This document shows positions 1 to 10,875 of a stretch of 64,000 nt of DNA, piece after piece. Under the pieces are notes generated by a model that ran no database searches, was not told the DNA's origin, and worked only from the letters and a program-made list of their open reading frames with translations. The stretch comes from Perca fluviatilis (lineage: Eukaryota; Chordata; Actinopteri; Perciformes; Percidae). A program made the position numbers and the translations under genes. Position 1 is the first letter of the stretch. Every line of letters starts with the position of its first letter. The DNA lies in NCBI RefSeq assembly GCF_010015445.1, contig NC_053123.1, positions 3,435,739 through 3,499,738 of the forward strand, read 5' to 3'.

Positions 1-839
1 CAGCTTTTAGGGAAGGAGGCTGACTGGAATATGACAAAATGTTCATTAACAGCATACCTAGGAGTTGATGGGCAACAACCTTTCTCAAGGACAATGATTA
101 GGCTATTACATGTTGGAATGTACAGCAGCTCTATAAGGCTGAATTTGAATCCTAACAGCAGTAATCTCAGGACACTTTACAGACCACACACTCCCCCAAG
201 ACCATGCATTTGGTGCCTATTAGAAGATTGGTCTTTTCTTTTAAAGCAGATTAATGACTGAGCATTGGTGTGTATGTGTTTAAATGTCTCCGTTGTTTAT
301 TATTATTGTAACAAAATGACCAAAACTGGGTTCAGTTTGCAAAACAGAAAAGACGTACCCACACCGGCGTTGTCTCCGATGCCTAAAAAGCCGATGCCTA
401 AAAAGTATTGGAATTCAGTAACCAGCCCTACGCAGCAACTTGAGTTTTTTTCTTCAGAATCTTCTTGAATATAGGGTAAGACAGTGGATGAGGATAACTA
501 CACTATGATCATTGTGTTCATTAGATTTAATATCAAACGACATCTGCCCTACTGTAACTTTTACCAGCAAAGACTTGTTGCTTAATGAAGAGGCATCTGC
601 CAGCCGGGGCCATTTCGTGGCTCAGATACCACTAAAACTAAAGCTGCAAACAACGAGAGCCACTTCTCAACCTGGGTGCTGCTGACAATGAGGACACTCT
701 GCACATGTGTGACACTTCAGATCAGAATCAGAAAAGCTTTATGGCCACAATAAGTACACTTTGCGTGGAATTTCCCTCGGTGAATGACGCAAACATAAAC
801 AAACAGACTTATGAAAACATGAATGTGAAAGATAGATAC
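1..839 (-). other. c2orf76 intron 3, open at the left edge
   Basis: This stretch follows the donor of c2orf76 exon 3 (AAAG|GTATCT on the minus strand) and runs off the window. I see no further c2orf76 exon, although about 53 codons of the family are still expected, so they should lie to the left. Around 716-760 is a short sequence (ATCAGAATCAGAAAAGCTTTAT) that is the reverse of a common fish LINE 3' tail. Open frames here have no recognisable homology. Confidence 0.55.
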
Positions 840-877
840 CTTTGCTCCATGTGCTTGGTGGATAATCTTCATTGTGT
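840..877 (-). CDS. c2orf76: c2orf76 (UPF0538) homologue, exon 3, partial gene
   Basis: A 38-nt internal exon encodes DTMKIIHQAHGAK (residues 61-73), which matches the family's conserved core around DTLKIIHQAH. The acceptor is TGTATTTTCAG and the donor is AAAG|GTATCT. Its phase fits exon 2, which ends after the first base of the Asp codon. The human protein is about 126 residues as I recall it, so about 53 C-terminal residues are missing and should lie beyond the left edge. The family has no established biochemical function that I know of. Confidence 0.85.
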
Positions 878-1717
878 CTGAAAATACAAGAGAATGGAAG
901 CAGATGCAGAGGTGATTTAGCCAGGTGCCATGCACATACCAGAACAAGCCAAATAGCTCAGACACACTGCTATCCATTACATGTTTTGGTTGGTCAAAGT
1001 ACATCAAGTACACAATTATAAATGTATTATTTGTAACCATGGTGGCCCTTTTTAACACTACAGAATATATAATCATTACATGAGGTGATAATGAGCAGCT
1101 GCTGCGCTCAGCATGCTGCACATAACTTTACATCATCAACGAATCTAATCTAAAGCTAATGAAGCCACGTTAACGTTAGTCTGAACACGAATTCTCCTTG
1201 AACGTGCGTTCGCGATAACTTACTGCCCATTAGAGCGGTCAGTCTTCCTCTATAATACCATTCAAATTTAATGTTATATTTGAATAATATTCAAATATTT
1301 AATGCTCAAATGCAGCCTGTTATAAATATGTACTACACTACTCAGGCTTATGCATTGTCAATGCCACTATAAGCATGTGGTTGTAGTTACATGTTCTGTC
1401 CACTAGAGGGACTTCTAACATCAGCCTGGCCTTGAAGGGGACCTACGTCAATAGCGCATTGCATTTCTGGCCCGCCGCTCTTTGTTTACATTATTTTCCA
1501 CCATGCACACAGCGACAAACACAAATCAACAGAGAACTCTGTAATGAAACATGATCTAACAAGTGTAGTGAAGCGGCTCTGTTGTAAAGGCTAACATTGC
1601 TCGGTTAGCACAATGACATCATGTTAGAAAGCACAGCCAAAACCATTTGTCATAAACTAAGTAACAATAGTGTTAGCCACGATGCTAACGGCAATGATAA
1701 CTAAGCCAAACGGTGCG
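878..1717 (-). other. c2orf76 intron 2, 3' part, no recognised feature
   Basis: This AT-rich intronic sequence lies between c2orf76 exon 3 and the 350-bp repeat copy that begins at 1718. I see no exon, RNA gene or clear transposon end. It contains several TTAACGTTAG-like motifs, which recur throughout the window. Confidence 0.4.
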
Positions 1718-2066
1718 GTCACTACTATTTTAGTGATTTATAAGCAACCTGTTTCTTGCAGATTGTCACATTACTGAGAATACAGCTGTTAGAAGGTTAT
1801 ATGAAGTCAAAGCTAACTCTGACAGCTGTAGGGCAGCTAACATGAACTTTAGCTGTCTCCATGAAGCTCCCAGCTAAGCTCCTATAACTCATGACGCAGT
1901 TAGGAAGCCAGAACGAGCCAACTACTGATAACATAAGCATTTTGGCTCGGTGGATGATGATTTTAAAGTCATGTTAAAATATTTCGCATCCTTCTTCAGA
2001 TTTCCAGCCGCAGCCTGTCACTCCCCCCTGTACTAACGTTACTCTGTACGTAACGTTAGCTCACAA
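1718..2066 (+). repeat. ~350-bp interspersed repeat, copy 1 of 2
   Basis: This segment is repeated in the same orientation at about 22500-22870 with only scattered differences. Shared landmarks include GCAACCTGTTTCTTGCAGAT, GGTTATATGAAGTCAAAGCT and CAGCCTGTCACTCCCCCCTG. Both copies end in a block containing TAACGTTACTC...GTA. In this copy the terminal block is present once; in the other copy it is expanded into a long minisatellite. I do not recognise the family. Copy 1 lies in a c2orf76 intron and copy 2 in a steap3 intron. Confidence 0.8.
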
Positions 2067-2164
2067 TGCCTTGTGTTTCTTACTCCCGTAACTTATTGTT
2101 CATCAGACATGACATGAGAAGAGGGAGATTAGCTAACCTTAGCCAACTTATCTTTTAAATAAAT

Positions 2165-3125
2165 TTCAACCTGGCTTCCGTTCCCGTCAGTCAACTGAAA
2201 GTGCCCTGACCAGAGTAGTAAATTATCTATTAGTTACTGCTGACTGTGACTCAACATCTCTGTTGCTGCAGCCTTCCACACTGTGGACCACAGCCGTCTG
2301 GAGAGTTCTACTGGTGTCCAGGGTGGTTTTCACCCATATTTATCAAATCAAACTGAACATGTCAACTACAACAATACCAATTCTGACTCTTCTAGAGTGA
2401 ACATTTAGAGGCATGTGTATCAGACATAAAAAAGATGGATGGGTATGAACTTTCTGCTGTTGAATGCTGATAAAACTATTAGTAGTAAGACCAGCCAAAC
2501 ATGGGCACTTTACATTTAAGAATCTGTTTATTAATGTTGATGCTTGTATCTCTGAAAGCTTGAGCATCAAAAACCATTGGTGTGATTTGACATTCCAGTC
2601 TCACATCAAGACTATTACCAAACAGCATTTTTCCATCTCAGTAACATTGCAAGAGTCAACCCATCTTATCATTTCGTAATGCTGAAACTGTAATCTACGC
2701 ATTTGTGTCTTCCCGACTAGATTACCTGCTAATTCCTGTTTTCTGGTCTTCCAAATTGTGCCACTAGAGGCCTTCAACTTGCCCAGAACACTGCAGCCAG
2801 AATCTTGGCAACACTAGAAAATATGATCACACAACAGCCGTTGTGGCCTCTCTTCACTGGCTCCCAGTGCAAGCTATAGAGCTGATTTTAAGGTTCTTCT
2901 TTTAACATACAAAGCCCTGCATGGACTCTCACCACCGTATTTATCTGAGCTTATTACACCGTATACACTGACACACTCTGCTCCCTTGATGCTGGTCTCC
3001 TGGTCATTCCACTACTAAACTTAAAATATGTTGGTTATAGAGCAGTCTCCTGCCGTGCCACTCATCTCACTACATGTTAAAGAAGCTCACTCAGTTGATA
3101 TCTAAAGTGCACTGAGACCATGTCT
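2165..3125 (+). mobile_element. L2-like LINE fragment, 5'-truncated, degraded
   Basis: Pieces of a non-LTR reverse transcriptase can be read on the plus strand in several frames. Near 2180-2260 is a block of the type STE-ALTRVVNYLL. At 2690-2730 is AFVSSRLDYLL, and at 2840-2880 is VVASLHWLPVQ, all typical of the L2 palm-to-thumb region. Stops and frameshifts interrupt every frame, so it is a dead fossil. It lies in c2orf76 intron 2. A CR1-like clade is an alternative. Confidence 0.7.
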
Positions 3126-3203
3126 AATGGTGATTTCCCACTTCAAATACATTTTATTGATGATGTAACGCGAGTCTACAACACTAATGTCAGCCATACA
3201 TAC

Positions 3204-3254
3204 CATAGGCGTATTTCTTGAAAGGTGGAGGAAGCCCCGGCCGTGTTGCTATAT
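3204..3254 (-). CDS. c2orf76: c2orf76 homologue, exon 2
   Basis: A 51-nt internal exon encodes residues 44 (shared codon) to 61 (shared codon), IATRPGLPPPFKKYAYD. The LPPPF(K/R)xYxYD block is diagnostic of the UPF0538/C2orf76 family. The acceptor is TATATCTTTCAG-like read on the minus strand and ends in CAG|AT. The donor is TATG|GTATGT. Both phases match: exon 1 ends one base into the Asp codon and exon 3 starts two bases into the next one. Confidence 0.9.
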
Positions 3255-3333
3255 CTGAAAGAAACGGAGTTTATCATGACTTGAGGAATTGCCATGGGTA
3301 CAATGCTGAGTCATGGCATGCCACAGTCTGTCA

Positions 3334-3513
<180 letters not shown>

Positions 3514-3540
3514 CTAAACGCTGGCTCGGAGTGGTGTCAC

Positions 3541-3785
3541 GCAGCCAACAACTTCCAGCTAACAGCTAACGTTAACAGCCAACAGCTAACGTTAACAGCT
3601 AAGAGCTAATGTCAACAGCCAACAACTTCCAGCTACCAGCTAACGTTAACAGCTAACAGCTAATGTCAACAGCCAACAACTTCCAGCTAACAGCTAACGT
3701 TAACAGCCAACAGCTAATGTCAACAGCTAAGAGCTAATGTCAACAGCCAACAACTTCCAGCTACCAGCTAACGTCAACAGCTACC
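3541..3785 (+). repeat. GCTAACGTTAACAG minisatellite upstream of c2orf76
   Basis: Imperfect tandem units contain CAGCTAACGTTAACAGC and CCAACAACTTCCAGCTA. Units of about 15-35 bp alternate, and a larger unit repeats at least three times. The array begins about 65 bp 5' of the c2orf76 start codon on its minus strand, so it lies in the likely promoter or 5' untranslated region. Confidence 0.85.
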
Positions 3786-4195
3786 GTCCAGTTGTTTGGC
3801 GTGGGTGTGTTAGCATGTGTCTGTGACGTTCCCAAAATACATCCATGGTGACGTAGGCGCTCTAACGTTACCGGATATCTGATAAGGCAGATCAGTCGAG
3901 CCCAAGCCCGAGACACGAGCACGTTGAGCTCAAGACTTGATGAGTCGATAACCAAGCTGCTCTTCTTTTTTCCTTCTTCTTTATTGGTGAATAGCGCCAC
4001 CCACAGCATCGGAGTGTATGGAGAGTGAAACCTGTTTTATGATTCCAAATAAAAAGCAGAGCTAGCCTGTATCAGTCGGCACATGAGCACCCTTACTTCT
4101 TAGTGTTATTAAGATTATTATTATAGGCGGATGCTTATACCACAATAATCTATAAATAATGATTTATTGGGGGAAACAAGCAGTTCTGTGTAAAA
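3786..4195. other. Unassigned sequence between c2orf76 and an L2 relic
   Basis: This stretch lies upstream of c2orf76. I see no gene. It includes ordinary GC-balanced sequence and a short AT-rich run near 4100-4165. Confidence 0.35.
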
Positions 4196-4622
4196 GCCAC
4201 TGAAACACTCATCCACGCATTCATCACCTCACCACTGGACTACTGCAACAGCATTCTGTATGGCACACCCACCTCATTCCTCAAAACCTACAATATATCC
4301 AATACTGAGCCTCCTGTTTACTCACTCACTCAGACCACATCACTCCAGTCCTCCGAGACCTCCACCTCAACCCCATCCAACACAGAGAATCCAGTTCTAA
4401 ATCCTCCTCATCACCTACAAGACTCTCACTCACTCACTCACTCGTCCTTTTCCTTTTTCTTTTTTATATCCTGTTTCTATGCTGCTTTGCTTCACCTTTT
4501 TAATATTCTATCTCTAGTTGTTAATCTTTGTGCTGTACTGATCTTGTTTTTCTTTGTCTTTACCTCGCAAAGTGGCTTCGAGTGGCTACCTTTTAAAGCG
4601 CTATATCAAATAAATGTATTAT
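4196..4622 (+). mobile_element. L2-like LINE 3' end
   Basis: The plus strand starts with coding-like sequence for ETLIHAFITSPLDYCNSILYG-type residues (near 4200-4260), a hallmark of L2-clade reverse transcriptases. It ends in the typical 3' tail AAAGCGCTATATCAAATAAA followed by TATTATTAT. The frame is broken soon after the DYCN motif, so this is a truncated, inactive copy. Confidence 0.65.
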
Positions 4623-4911
4623 TATATTTATGACTTTGTTTGGTCATTTCTCCCATTGTCACCTGTTTCACAGTGTCCACACATTCATAGCAGTGTGTGT
4701 GCTGCTCACAGGCATGGAACAAGTACTCAGATCTTTTAAAGAGTAAAAGTGGCAATACCACAGTGTAAAAATACTCTATACAAGTCCATCCTGATACAAG
4801 TAAAAATTTCAAAATATTACTGAAGTAAAAGTACAAAAGAATTAGCATAAAAATAGTTAAAAGTTGTAGAAGTTATAATACTTAGCCCATTCAGAATACA
4901 TACATATACAA

Positions 4912-5279
4912 CTACTAAGAAATAAACCGAACAACGTTTCACAGACATGTGACTAAGCGAAGAGCCCAGGTCTCAATCCCATTAGCACGTCTGGGACCTG
5001 TTGGATCGGAGGGTATAAGGGCGAGAACCATCTCCCCCAGAAATGTCCGGGAACTTGCAGGTGCCTTGGTGGAAGAGTGGGGTAACATCTCACAGCAAGA
5101 ACTGGCAAACCTGGTGCAGTCCATGAGGAGGAGATGCACTGCAGTACTTAATGCAGCTGGTGGCCACACCAGATACTGACTGGGACTTTTGATTTTGACC
5201 ATCCTTTGTTCAGGGACACATTTTTCCATTTCTGTTAGTCACATGTCTGTGTAACATTGTTCAGTTTATTTCTTAGTAG
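4912..5279 (+). mobile_element. Short Tc1-like element with transposase C-terminal relic
   Basis: Terminal inverted repeats of about 45 bp (CTACTAAGAAATAAAC on the left, matched in reverse near 5235-5279) bound a 368-bp element. Between them a frame at 4949-5179 ends with residues resembling the C-terminus of Tc1-family transposases (QQELANLVQSM, AGGHTRY). The catalytic core is absent, so this looks like an internally deleted, non-autonomous derivative. No clean TA duplication is visible. Confidence 0.7.
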
Positions 5280-5377
5280 CTGAATTGTTTTATGTTCATA
5301 CAAAGTTTTACGCATGTAAGTTGGCTGAAAATAAAAGCAGTTGAAAGTGAGGACGTTTTATACAAATATTTTTTTAC

Positions 5378-5520
5378 GTATATATACACACACACACATT
5401 TATTTATTTATTTATTTATTTATATATATATATATACACATATACATATACATATACATACACATACACATATACATACATACATACACACACACACACT
5501 TTTATATATACACACACACT
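5378..5520. repeat. Compound microsatellite (CA/TTTA/TA/CATA)
   Basis: Runs of (CA), (TTTA), (TA), (CATA) and (CA) follow each other directly. Long Tyr/His/Ile-rich frames here are translations of the microsatellite only. Confidence 0.95.
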
Positions 5521-6055
5521 ACTGTGCAAAAGTCTTAGGCAGGTGTGGAAAAAATGCTGTAAACTAAGAATGCTTTCAAAAATATAAATGATTGTTTATT
5601 TTTATCAATTTACAAAATGCAAAGAGAGCGACCAAAAGAACATCTAAATCACATCAATACTTGGTGTTACTACACTTTGTCTTCAAACCTGCATCAATTC
5701 TTATAGGTACACCTGCAAACAGTCAGGGAGCGTTGAGGATCGTAGACGCAGTGGTTGGCCGAGGAAACTTGATGAGAAACCCATCAAGCTTATTTCCCTT
5801 GGTAATTGGAAGATGTCCAGCAGTGCCATCAGCTCCGAACTGGCAGAAACCAGTGGGACCCAGGTACACCCATCTACTGTCTGGAGAAGTGTGGCCAGAA
5901 GTTGGCTTCATGGAAAAGTCGCACGCAGCATCCTTAAACATTTCACATTGATCACGGATCCTGTCACTCTGCACTCTCACTTCAGACATCTGCTCGCGAA
6001 GACACAACCTGACGGCGTTGCTGACCCGTCTGTCTCGGTTTGGTTTAAGCAATAG
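5515..6055 (+). mobile_element. Tc1/mariner-like element fragment
   Basis: The left end ACTACTGTGCAAAAGTCTTA resembles the terminus of a common fish Tc1-like family. Near 5815-5920 the plus strand encodes ISSELAETSGTQVHPSTVWR, which resembles the second helix-turn-helix of Tc1 transposases. The frame is interrupted and no catalytic DDE region is found, so it is a relic. I did not find a right terminal repeat. Confidence 0.6.
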
Positions 6056-6264
6056 TGTGGCCAAATGAAGCTTAATGAAGCTTCGTCAACCATTTGCTTT
6101 ATTTTCTGAGCCCACTAGATGGCGCTCTCTGTTCAACAAAGGGTTGAAAGCACACAGAGTTGCCATTCCTTGAGCCTTTTGCTTTAAACCAACAGCGCCA
6201 CCTAGTGGGCTCAGAAAATAAAGAAAATGCTTCACAAAGACTCATGAAGCTTCATTAGGCCATC
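6056..6264. mobile_element. ~210-bp foldback MITE
   Basis: The two halves are inverted copies. The left half carries AATGAAGCTT...ATTTTCTGAGCCCACTAGATGGCG. The right half carries the reverse, CGCCACCTAGTGGGCTCAGAAAAT...ATGAAGCTTCATTAGGCCA. It has no coding capacity. It abuts the Tc1-like fragment. Superfamily not assigned. Confidence 0.8.
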
Positions 6265-6329
6265 ACTACAAGGAACCACAAATAAAAAGTTTAATTTTTA
6301 TACTCAACCACTCGCTCTGCACTAATACT

Positions 6330-6402
6330 GTATGTATGTATGTATGTATGTATGTATGTATGTATGTATGTATGTATGTATGTATGTATGTATGTATGTA
6401 TA
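6330..6402. repeat. (TATG)n microsatellite
   Basis: About 17 nearly perfect TATG tetranucleotide units. Confidence 0.97.
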
Positions 6403-6873
6403 TAGTTTTATTCTGTTTAACCTCTTATTTTAGAGAATGTGTGACATGCACCTAAAACACCAAAACAAATTCCTTGTATGTGTAAAAAACTTACTTGGTA
6501 ATAAAGCTTTTCTGATTCTGATATATATTCAACCTGGTATCAAGCAGAGGTGTATTATCACATGAATGCATTGAACAACATTCTATCTAGTGTAGTGTAC
6601 GAGTGTCCAGCTAAAGGCACAGTCCTGGCTCTGTTGTGGAGGAGTTGTCCTGGTGTCCTGGCAGTGATGCTACAGCCTAACTGCAAACATATAAACTTAA
6701 AGAAATCTCACTTCAAAAGTTCTGAGAGTAAAATGAAGTCCACAGCGGGATCCCTGCAGGGTTCTATCACTGCTCTAAATGATCTCTTGCGCCCTCTCTC
6801 TCTCTGGGTCTTATTCTTGTTAGTGTCAGAGAGGAAGAGGGCAGCCATGACTTCATGTCCTGCTGTAGCCTTG
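6403..6873 (-). other. Region 3' of the steap3 stop codon
   Basis: This is the sequence immediately downstream of the steap3 stop (minus strand) and probably includes its 3' untranslated region. An AATAAA hexamer on the minus strand falls at 6407-6412 next to the microsatellite. A fish LINE-type tail (AATAAAGCTTTTCTGATTCTG) is at about 6492-6522 on the plus strand. I cannot fix the polyadenylation site. Confidence 0.35.
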
Positions 6874-7221
6874 TCAAAGCACAGAGGAAGTGGAGTTTAC
6901 ACTCTCACAGAGAGAAAAGACACCTCTGGCTGCCCTTCCCATAGCCCCTAGACGTCCCCAGCTGCCTCTGGCTCCGGATGGTTTGGGGGGGGTGTGCGTG
7001 TGCACTCCCAGCCCCTCGCGGATCTTTGCCAGTCTGAACATGAGGCAGGGCAGGGCCAGGAAGACCGGTCCCACCAGGCACGGTGCAGGGCAGGATGAGG
7101 GCCAGCAGGTACACCCGGGTAGGGTGGTAACGGTAGGCCGAAGGGAAGAAGGCAAAGTCCCAGCCGAAGAAGAGAGTGTGTGCATGACGGAGAGCGTTAA
7201 GGCTGCATAGCCAAGTCCTGA
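6874..7221 (-). CDS. steap3: steap3 last coding exon, with two compensating frame breaks
   Basis: The acceptor TTCTCCAG precedes SGLGYAALTLSVMHTL, which matches the start of transmembrane segment 5 in STEAP proteins. The conserved heme-ligand His is the H of VMHTL. At about 7171-7183 (a CACACTCTCT run) the homologous reading moves by two extra bases into another frame, encoding FFGWDFAFFPSAYRYHPTRV and LLALILPC. At about 7077-7078 one extra base returns it to the first frame, encoding LVGPVFLALPCLMFRLAKIR. Net shift is zero, so the frame from 7221 stays open to the stop at 6874. Read literally, about 30 residues between the breaks would be unrelated to the family. A Pro/Gly/Arg-rich tail of about 45 residues follows, longer than I recall in mammalian STEAP3. 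Sequencing or assembly error, or a real double mutation, are both possible. Confidence 0.8.
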   Translation of the reverse strand, partial: SGLGYAALTLSVMHTLSSSAGTLPSSLRPTVTTLPGCTCWPSSCPAPCLVGPVFLALPCLMFRLAKIREGLGVHTHTPPKPSGARGSWGRLGAMGRAARGVFSLCESVNSTSSVL

Positions 7222-8144
7222 CTGGAGAACCACAAAAAGACAAAATATAAGGTGGAGAAAGGAGAGCATTAGAACACACTCATTGTTAGGGTCGCCTGTG
7301 GAACTGGGTGCAATTTGTAATAATAATAAACTGTGAATAAACAAGGGACCAGCGCTCTGTGCAGCTGCGGGGGTGGGGCTTCGGGGCTCTGCACTTTGAT
7401 TGGCAGGCTCTAGTTGTTAAATACCAACACGCCATTTGGAAATGAATATCTCTGCTGAGTGTATTTCACCGGTGTTTCTGGCTGTAGTAGTCGTAGATGT
7501 AGAACTATGAACTATTAATAGTCTCCCTTTATACTGCGCGGTAAAAGGTGGAGCCTTCAACTCTGATATAATGCTGGATAGCTTCATGAATAATATTTCA
7601 TCATATTCTAATATTGTTAGATCTTTGAGTAAACTTTAGCATTCTTTTGGAGTCGGTTATTCACTGCTGGTGCATGGATGCTCTCTCCCTGTAGCTGTTC
7701 CTGTTACTGGTCTCCACCAGCTCCTGAACCAAATCTCTGGAACTGCTAGCGCGCCTCAGACCCAGTCTGTCTGCAGCCGAGCAGGTAGAGTACAGGGGTT
7801 TATCACCGCTTCATCACTGGAACGCCTGCAGCCGAGTGGCGAGACTCAACTATGAGCTAAAAGTGGCCAAAGGTTCAGGAGAGCTGAGAGAAAGAGCAGA
7901 GTTGGGGATCTCTGCGGGTTTGTCACTGTCATTTTTACTATTAGCAATATCAGAAATACTAATCAGTGCAGCTGTAATGCCGCTCTGATCAGACAGAGCA
8001 ATGCCACCTGCGTCTTTTTGTTATTCTTGCTAGGCAACCATCAAATCATCCGCGCTCAGCCAACTGTTATTTTGCTGTGAAGCTAAAGGACGTCAGGCGT
8101 TGTTTCTGCTCTGAGTTGAAGGAAGTTTGAAGCATGCACAGAAT
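7222..8144 (-). other. steap3 last intron, no recognised element
   Basis: Intron sequence between exon 4 (9987-10151) and the last exon. There is a GC-rich patch near 7340-7400 and no exon-like frame with homology. Confidence 0.4.
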
Positions 8145-8502
8145 CCCCAGAGGCCTCACGATACGATATCATCACGATACCTATGTCACGATACTATTGC
8201 GATTTTAAACATATTGCAATATTCTGCGATATATTGCAATTTATTACCTTTTTCCAACTTCAAATCTTTCCCAATTTCAAATGATGTCCCCAAAGGAAAA
8301 TGTTGTCAACATCTGTTTTATCTAAAAAGATACATTTCTCTGTTTGTTCATCTCACTTCCATTTTATTGCTGCAAAATGGGATTGTCAAGCAGACAAACT
8401 GACCAACACATAAATCATAAAAGACCCATACTTGGCATCTGTGTATCGTGTATAGTGTCGCAATACTATACTGTATCGATTTTTTCCACCACCCCTAACC
8501 CA
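8145..8502. mobile_element. Degraded non-autonomous element with CGATA-rich ends
   Basis: The left end has CTCACGATACGATATCATCACGATA and the right end has reverse-type sequence (TATACTGTATCGATTTTTTCC followed by ACCACCCCTAA). The middle is AT-rich. This resembles the fish hAT-like MITEs with GTATCGTATCG termini, such as the fragment at 42296-42368. No clean target duplication was found. Confidence 0.45.
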
Positions 8503-9199
8503 CGCACCCACACACGCCTCTCACAGCTCACGAAAAGCTTTTAAACTGACCGATTCAGCAACTGCATAGGTCATTTCTCGTAAAAATAGTTTAAAAAAAA
8601 AAATGCGTGAACAGACAGCCTAGTTTTCTTTGCTCGTCGGCGGCTGCAGGGCGAGCGGCCGGAGCAGAGGAGAGTTTAGGTTTAGTAGCGAAGCCATCAA
8701 GTCAACACACAGCACATGGATGGATAATAAGAACGCTACAGCAGAGTTTGCAGTTTTGTGCACTGTAAGCTGTAGCAGGAAAAGTTAACACCCTTTTTGG
8801 GGCGCGTTCGTGATGTGGAATGGGACGCACCAGAAGAAATAAACAAAAGGCGTATTAGTCTACTTGCAATGGGAAAGGAGTCTGTCTATCATTAGCACAT
8901 TTCCCATTCAAAAACTTGCATATCTGCATATCTAGGAAAGGGGCTTAAGAAACTAACAAGGCTGACTTGTGATTCTTTTTCATAGGCCTACTGGTGATAC
9001 ACCATTATATAGCCGTTTACACTGCCACCTAGTGGAGATCCTAATACACTACAAACAGGCACACTGGCCAACACTTCACACAGTCCTATCAGCTGCTAGA
9101 ACTAAACTAAACAACCCAAAAACGATCGGCGTTGGCCCTCTGTCAGCAGATATTGCTCATTGATGTGCCTTTCATTGCAGGGAGATGCTATCGAACAGG

Positions 9200-9670
9200 T
9201 AAAAGTGGCCAAATTGTTGGGGGCAAAAACATCTCCCATCATTAGAAGATATGCTCCTCTGTTGACAGACCCAACATTTTAGTAACACAGTCTCTAGTCT
9301 TGTCCCATCTAGACTATTGCTCTATGATCTGGTCTGGTGGGTCAAAACAGGAGCTTGTCAAATTACAGCGTGCCTCGTTCTTCGCTGCTCCACAAGGAGT
9401 AATGTGGAAGAGAAGCATACCGGGCTGTCATGGATGACGGTAGATGAAAGACTAGCATGCAGCCTGACCCACCAGCCTCTTCTCGCAGCTATTACCTTAC
9501 CAATGATAGACATGGTTATGATACCAGATTGTCCGTAGGTTATGGCTTTACTCTGCCTCTGCCCAGAACCAATAATGGTAAAGTATAGAGCTGTAACATA
9601 TGGTAACAGCCTCCGCTTCAAAAAGATACTAAGAGAAGCTGTTGTACAGTAAGTAAGGAGATAAGGTTGA
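9200..9670 (+). mobile_element. Non-LTR retrotransposon fragment (reverse transcriptase C-terminal part)
   Basis: Plus-strand pieces of a LINE thumb region are readable across frames: SLVLSHLDYCSMIWSGG (9290-9340), a cysteine-poor WMTVDERLACSL-like block (9430-9465) and a TNNGKV-like block near 9570. Gaps and stops separate them. It lies in the last steap3 intron. The clade (Rex1- or Jockey-like) is uncertain. Confidence 0.6.
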
Positions 9671-9986
9671 AACCTGTTTGATTCGCTTATTTCTTCTGTT
9701 ATTTGTTTTATTTCATGTCACTGTTCTGTTGTTTTTATAACATGAAAAACATCCATCTGTGCCTTTTGTTTTATAAGATTCAGGAGGTTTTCATTTTTCT
9801 GATAGAACAATATGTTGCTTTGAAATGTTTGTCTTGTGTTGGACTGCAGGAAGATTAGTCTTAAATAAATGTGCAACTTCCAAAGTTTTTATTTTCCCCT
9901 GTCATTACTGACCCATGGCAGCCAGTATGGACGGGAGGACAATACTACAATAACCAAAACCATTTCTCATAGAGCTGTCTGCTGAC

Positions 9987-10151
9987 CTGAACAAATGTAA
10001 ACTCCTTCCAGTTGAGGGCATTTCCCACCGAGGGCAGAGAGGTAACAGCCAGCACAGCCAGGATTCCCAATCCCAGAATTCCACAGGACAGGTAAAGGTC
10101 AGACCTCCAAACCAGCTGCTCAACCCACGAATTTTCAACACCAGTTTTCAC
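9987..10151 (-). CDS. steap3: steap3 coding exon 4 (165 nt)
   Basis: The acceptor TTTTAG|GTG and the donor TTCAG|GTCAGC bound a 165-nt, phase-0 exon. It encodes residues 338-392, including [20 protein letters not shown] (transmembrane segment 4) and [20 protein letters not shown]. The TSLPSVxNxxNWxEFxFVQ block is a signature of the STEAP ferric-reductase domain. A 165-nt exon at this place is, to my recollection, invariant in vertebrate STEAP genes, which supports the boundaries. No break is seen. Confidence 0.93.
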
Positions 10152-10875
10152 CTAAAAGTGATAGAATGTAAAAAAGGGAATGTTAGTTTGCTAATTTCAG
10201 CCACCCATCATGCCTTCATCATACACTGCTCACAGAAAATTGTCACTCATCTGGTGATAGCAATGTGCTTTCCTACAATGTGACAAGAAGCGTGTGAATT
10301 AAACATTAACTTTAGGGCTGTCAGCATTAACCACGTTGCGATTAAGAGCCGAGCATAACGCGTTCATTTTTTATTTTATTTTTTAATCGCATGCCGCCAT
10401 TTATTAATTTATTTTCATTTCACTCGGCTTCGCGTCGTGCCTAACAGGCTACTATTTTGACCCTTTGCCATACTTCCTTGTAACACATCCTGCAGGCTGC
10501 AGGCATGATGGAGAAATGCAGCAGCAACACAATTCTGAATGGCGCTTTTTATTTTTCAAAACTCACGGACGGGTTGACAGGGTTGGGTACCGAAATCCGG
10601 TGCTAATACGGCACCGGTGCCTTAATGACCGGTATCTACCGGACCGAATAGCAACGCGGATTTCGGTGCCTCATTCCGACACTGATATGCCTGCCCTTCT
10701 CTCTGATGCTCTGAAACAGACGTTACAGGCAACAGAAACATCGCTGCACGTGACGCTAGTTAACGCTACACTCGACAGCAGCTAATGTTAGCCTACCGCT
10801 AGCTAGTAGCTGGATTAAACACGGTTACAATGCAGCTAAAGCTAAATGGTGTAAAGTCTGTATTTCACTGTAGAG

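Noticed and set aside
5292..5567. Plus-strand frames rich in Tyr/His/Ile
   Set aside because: They come from the CA/TTTA/CATA microsatellite.
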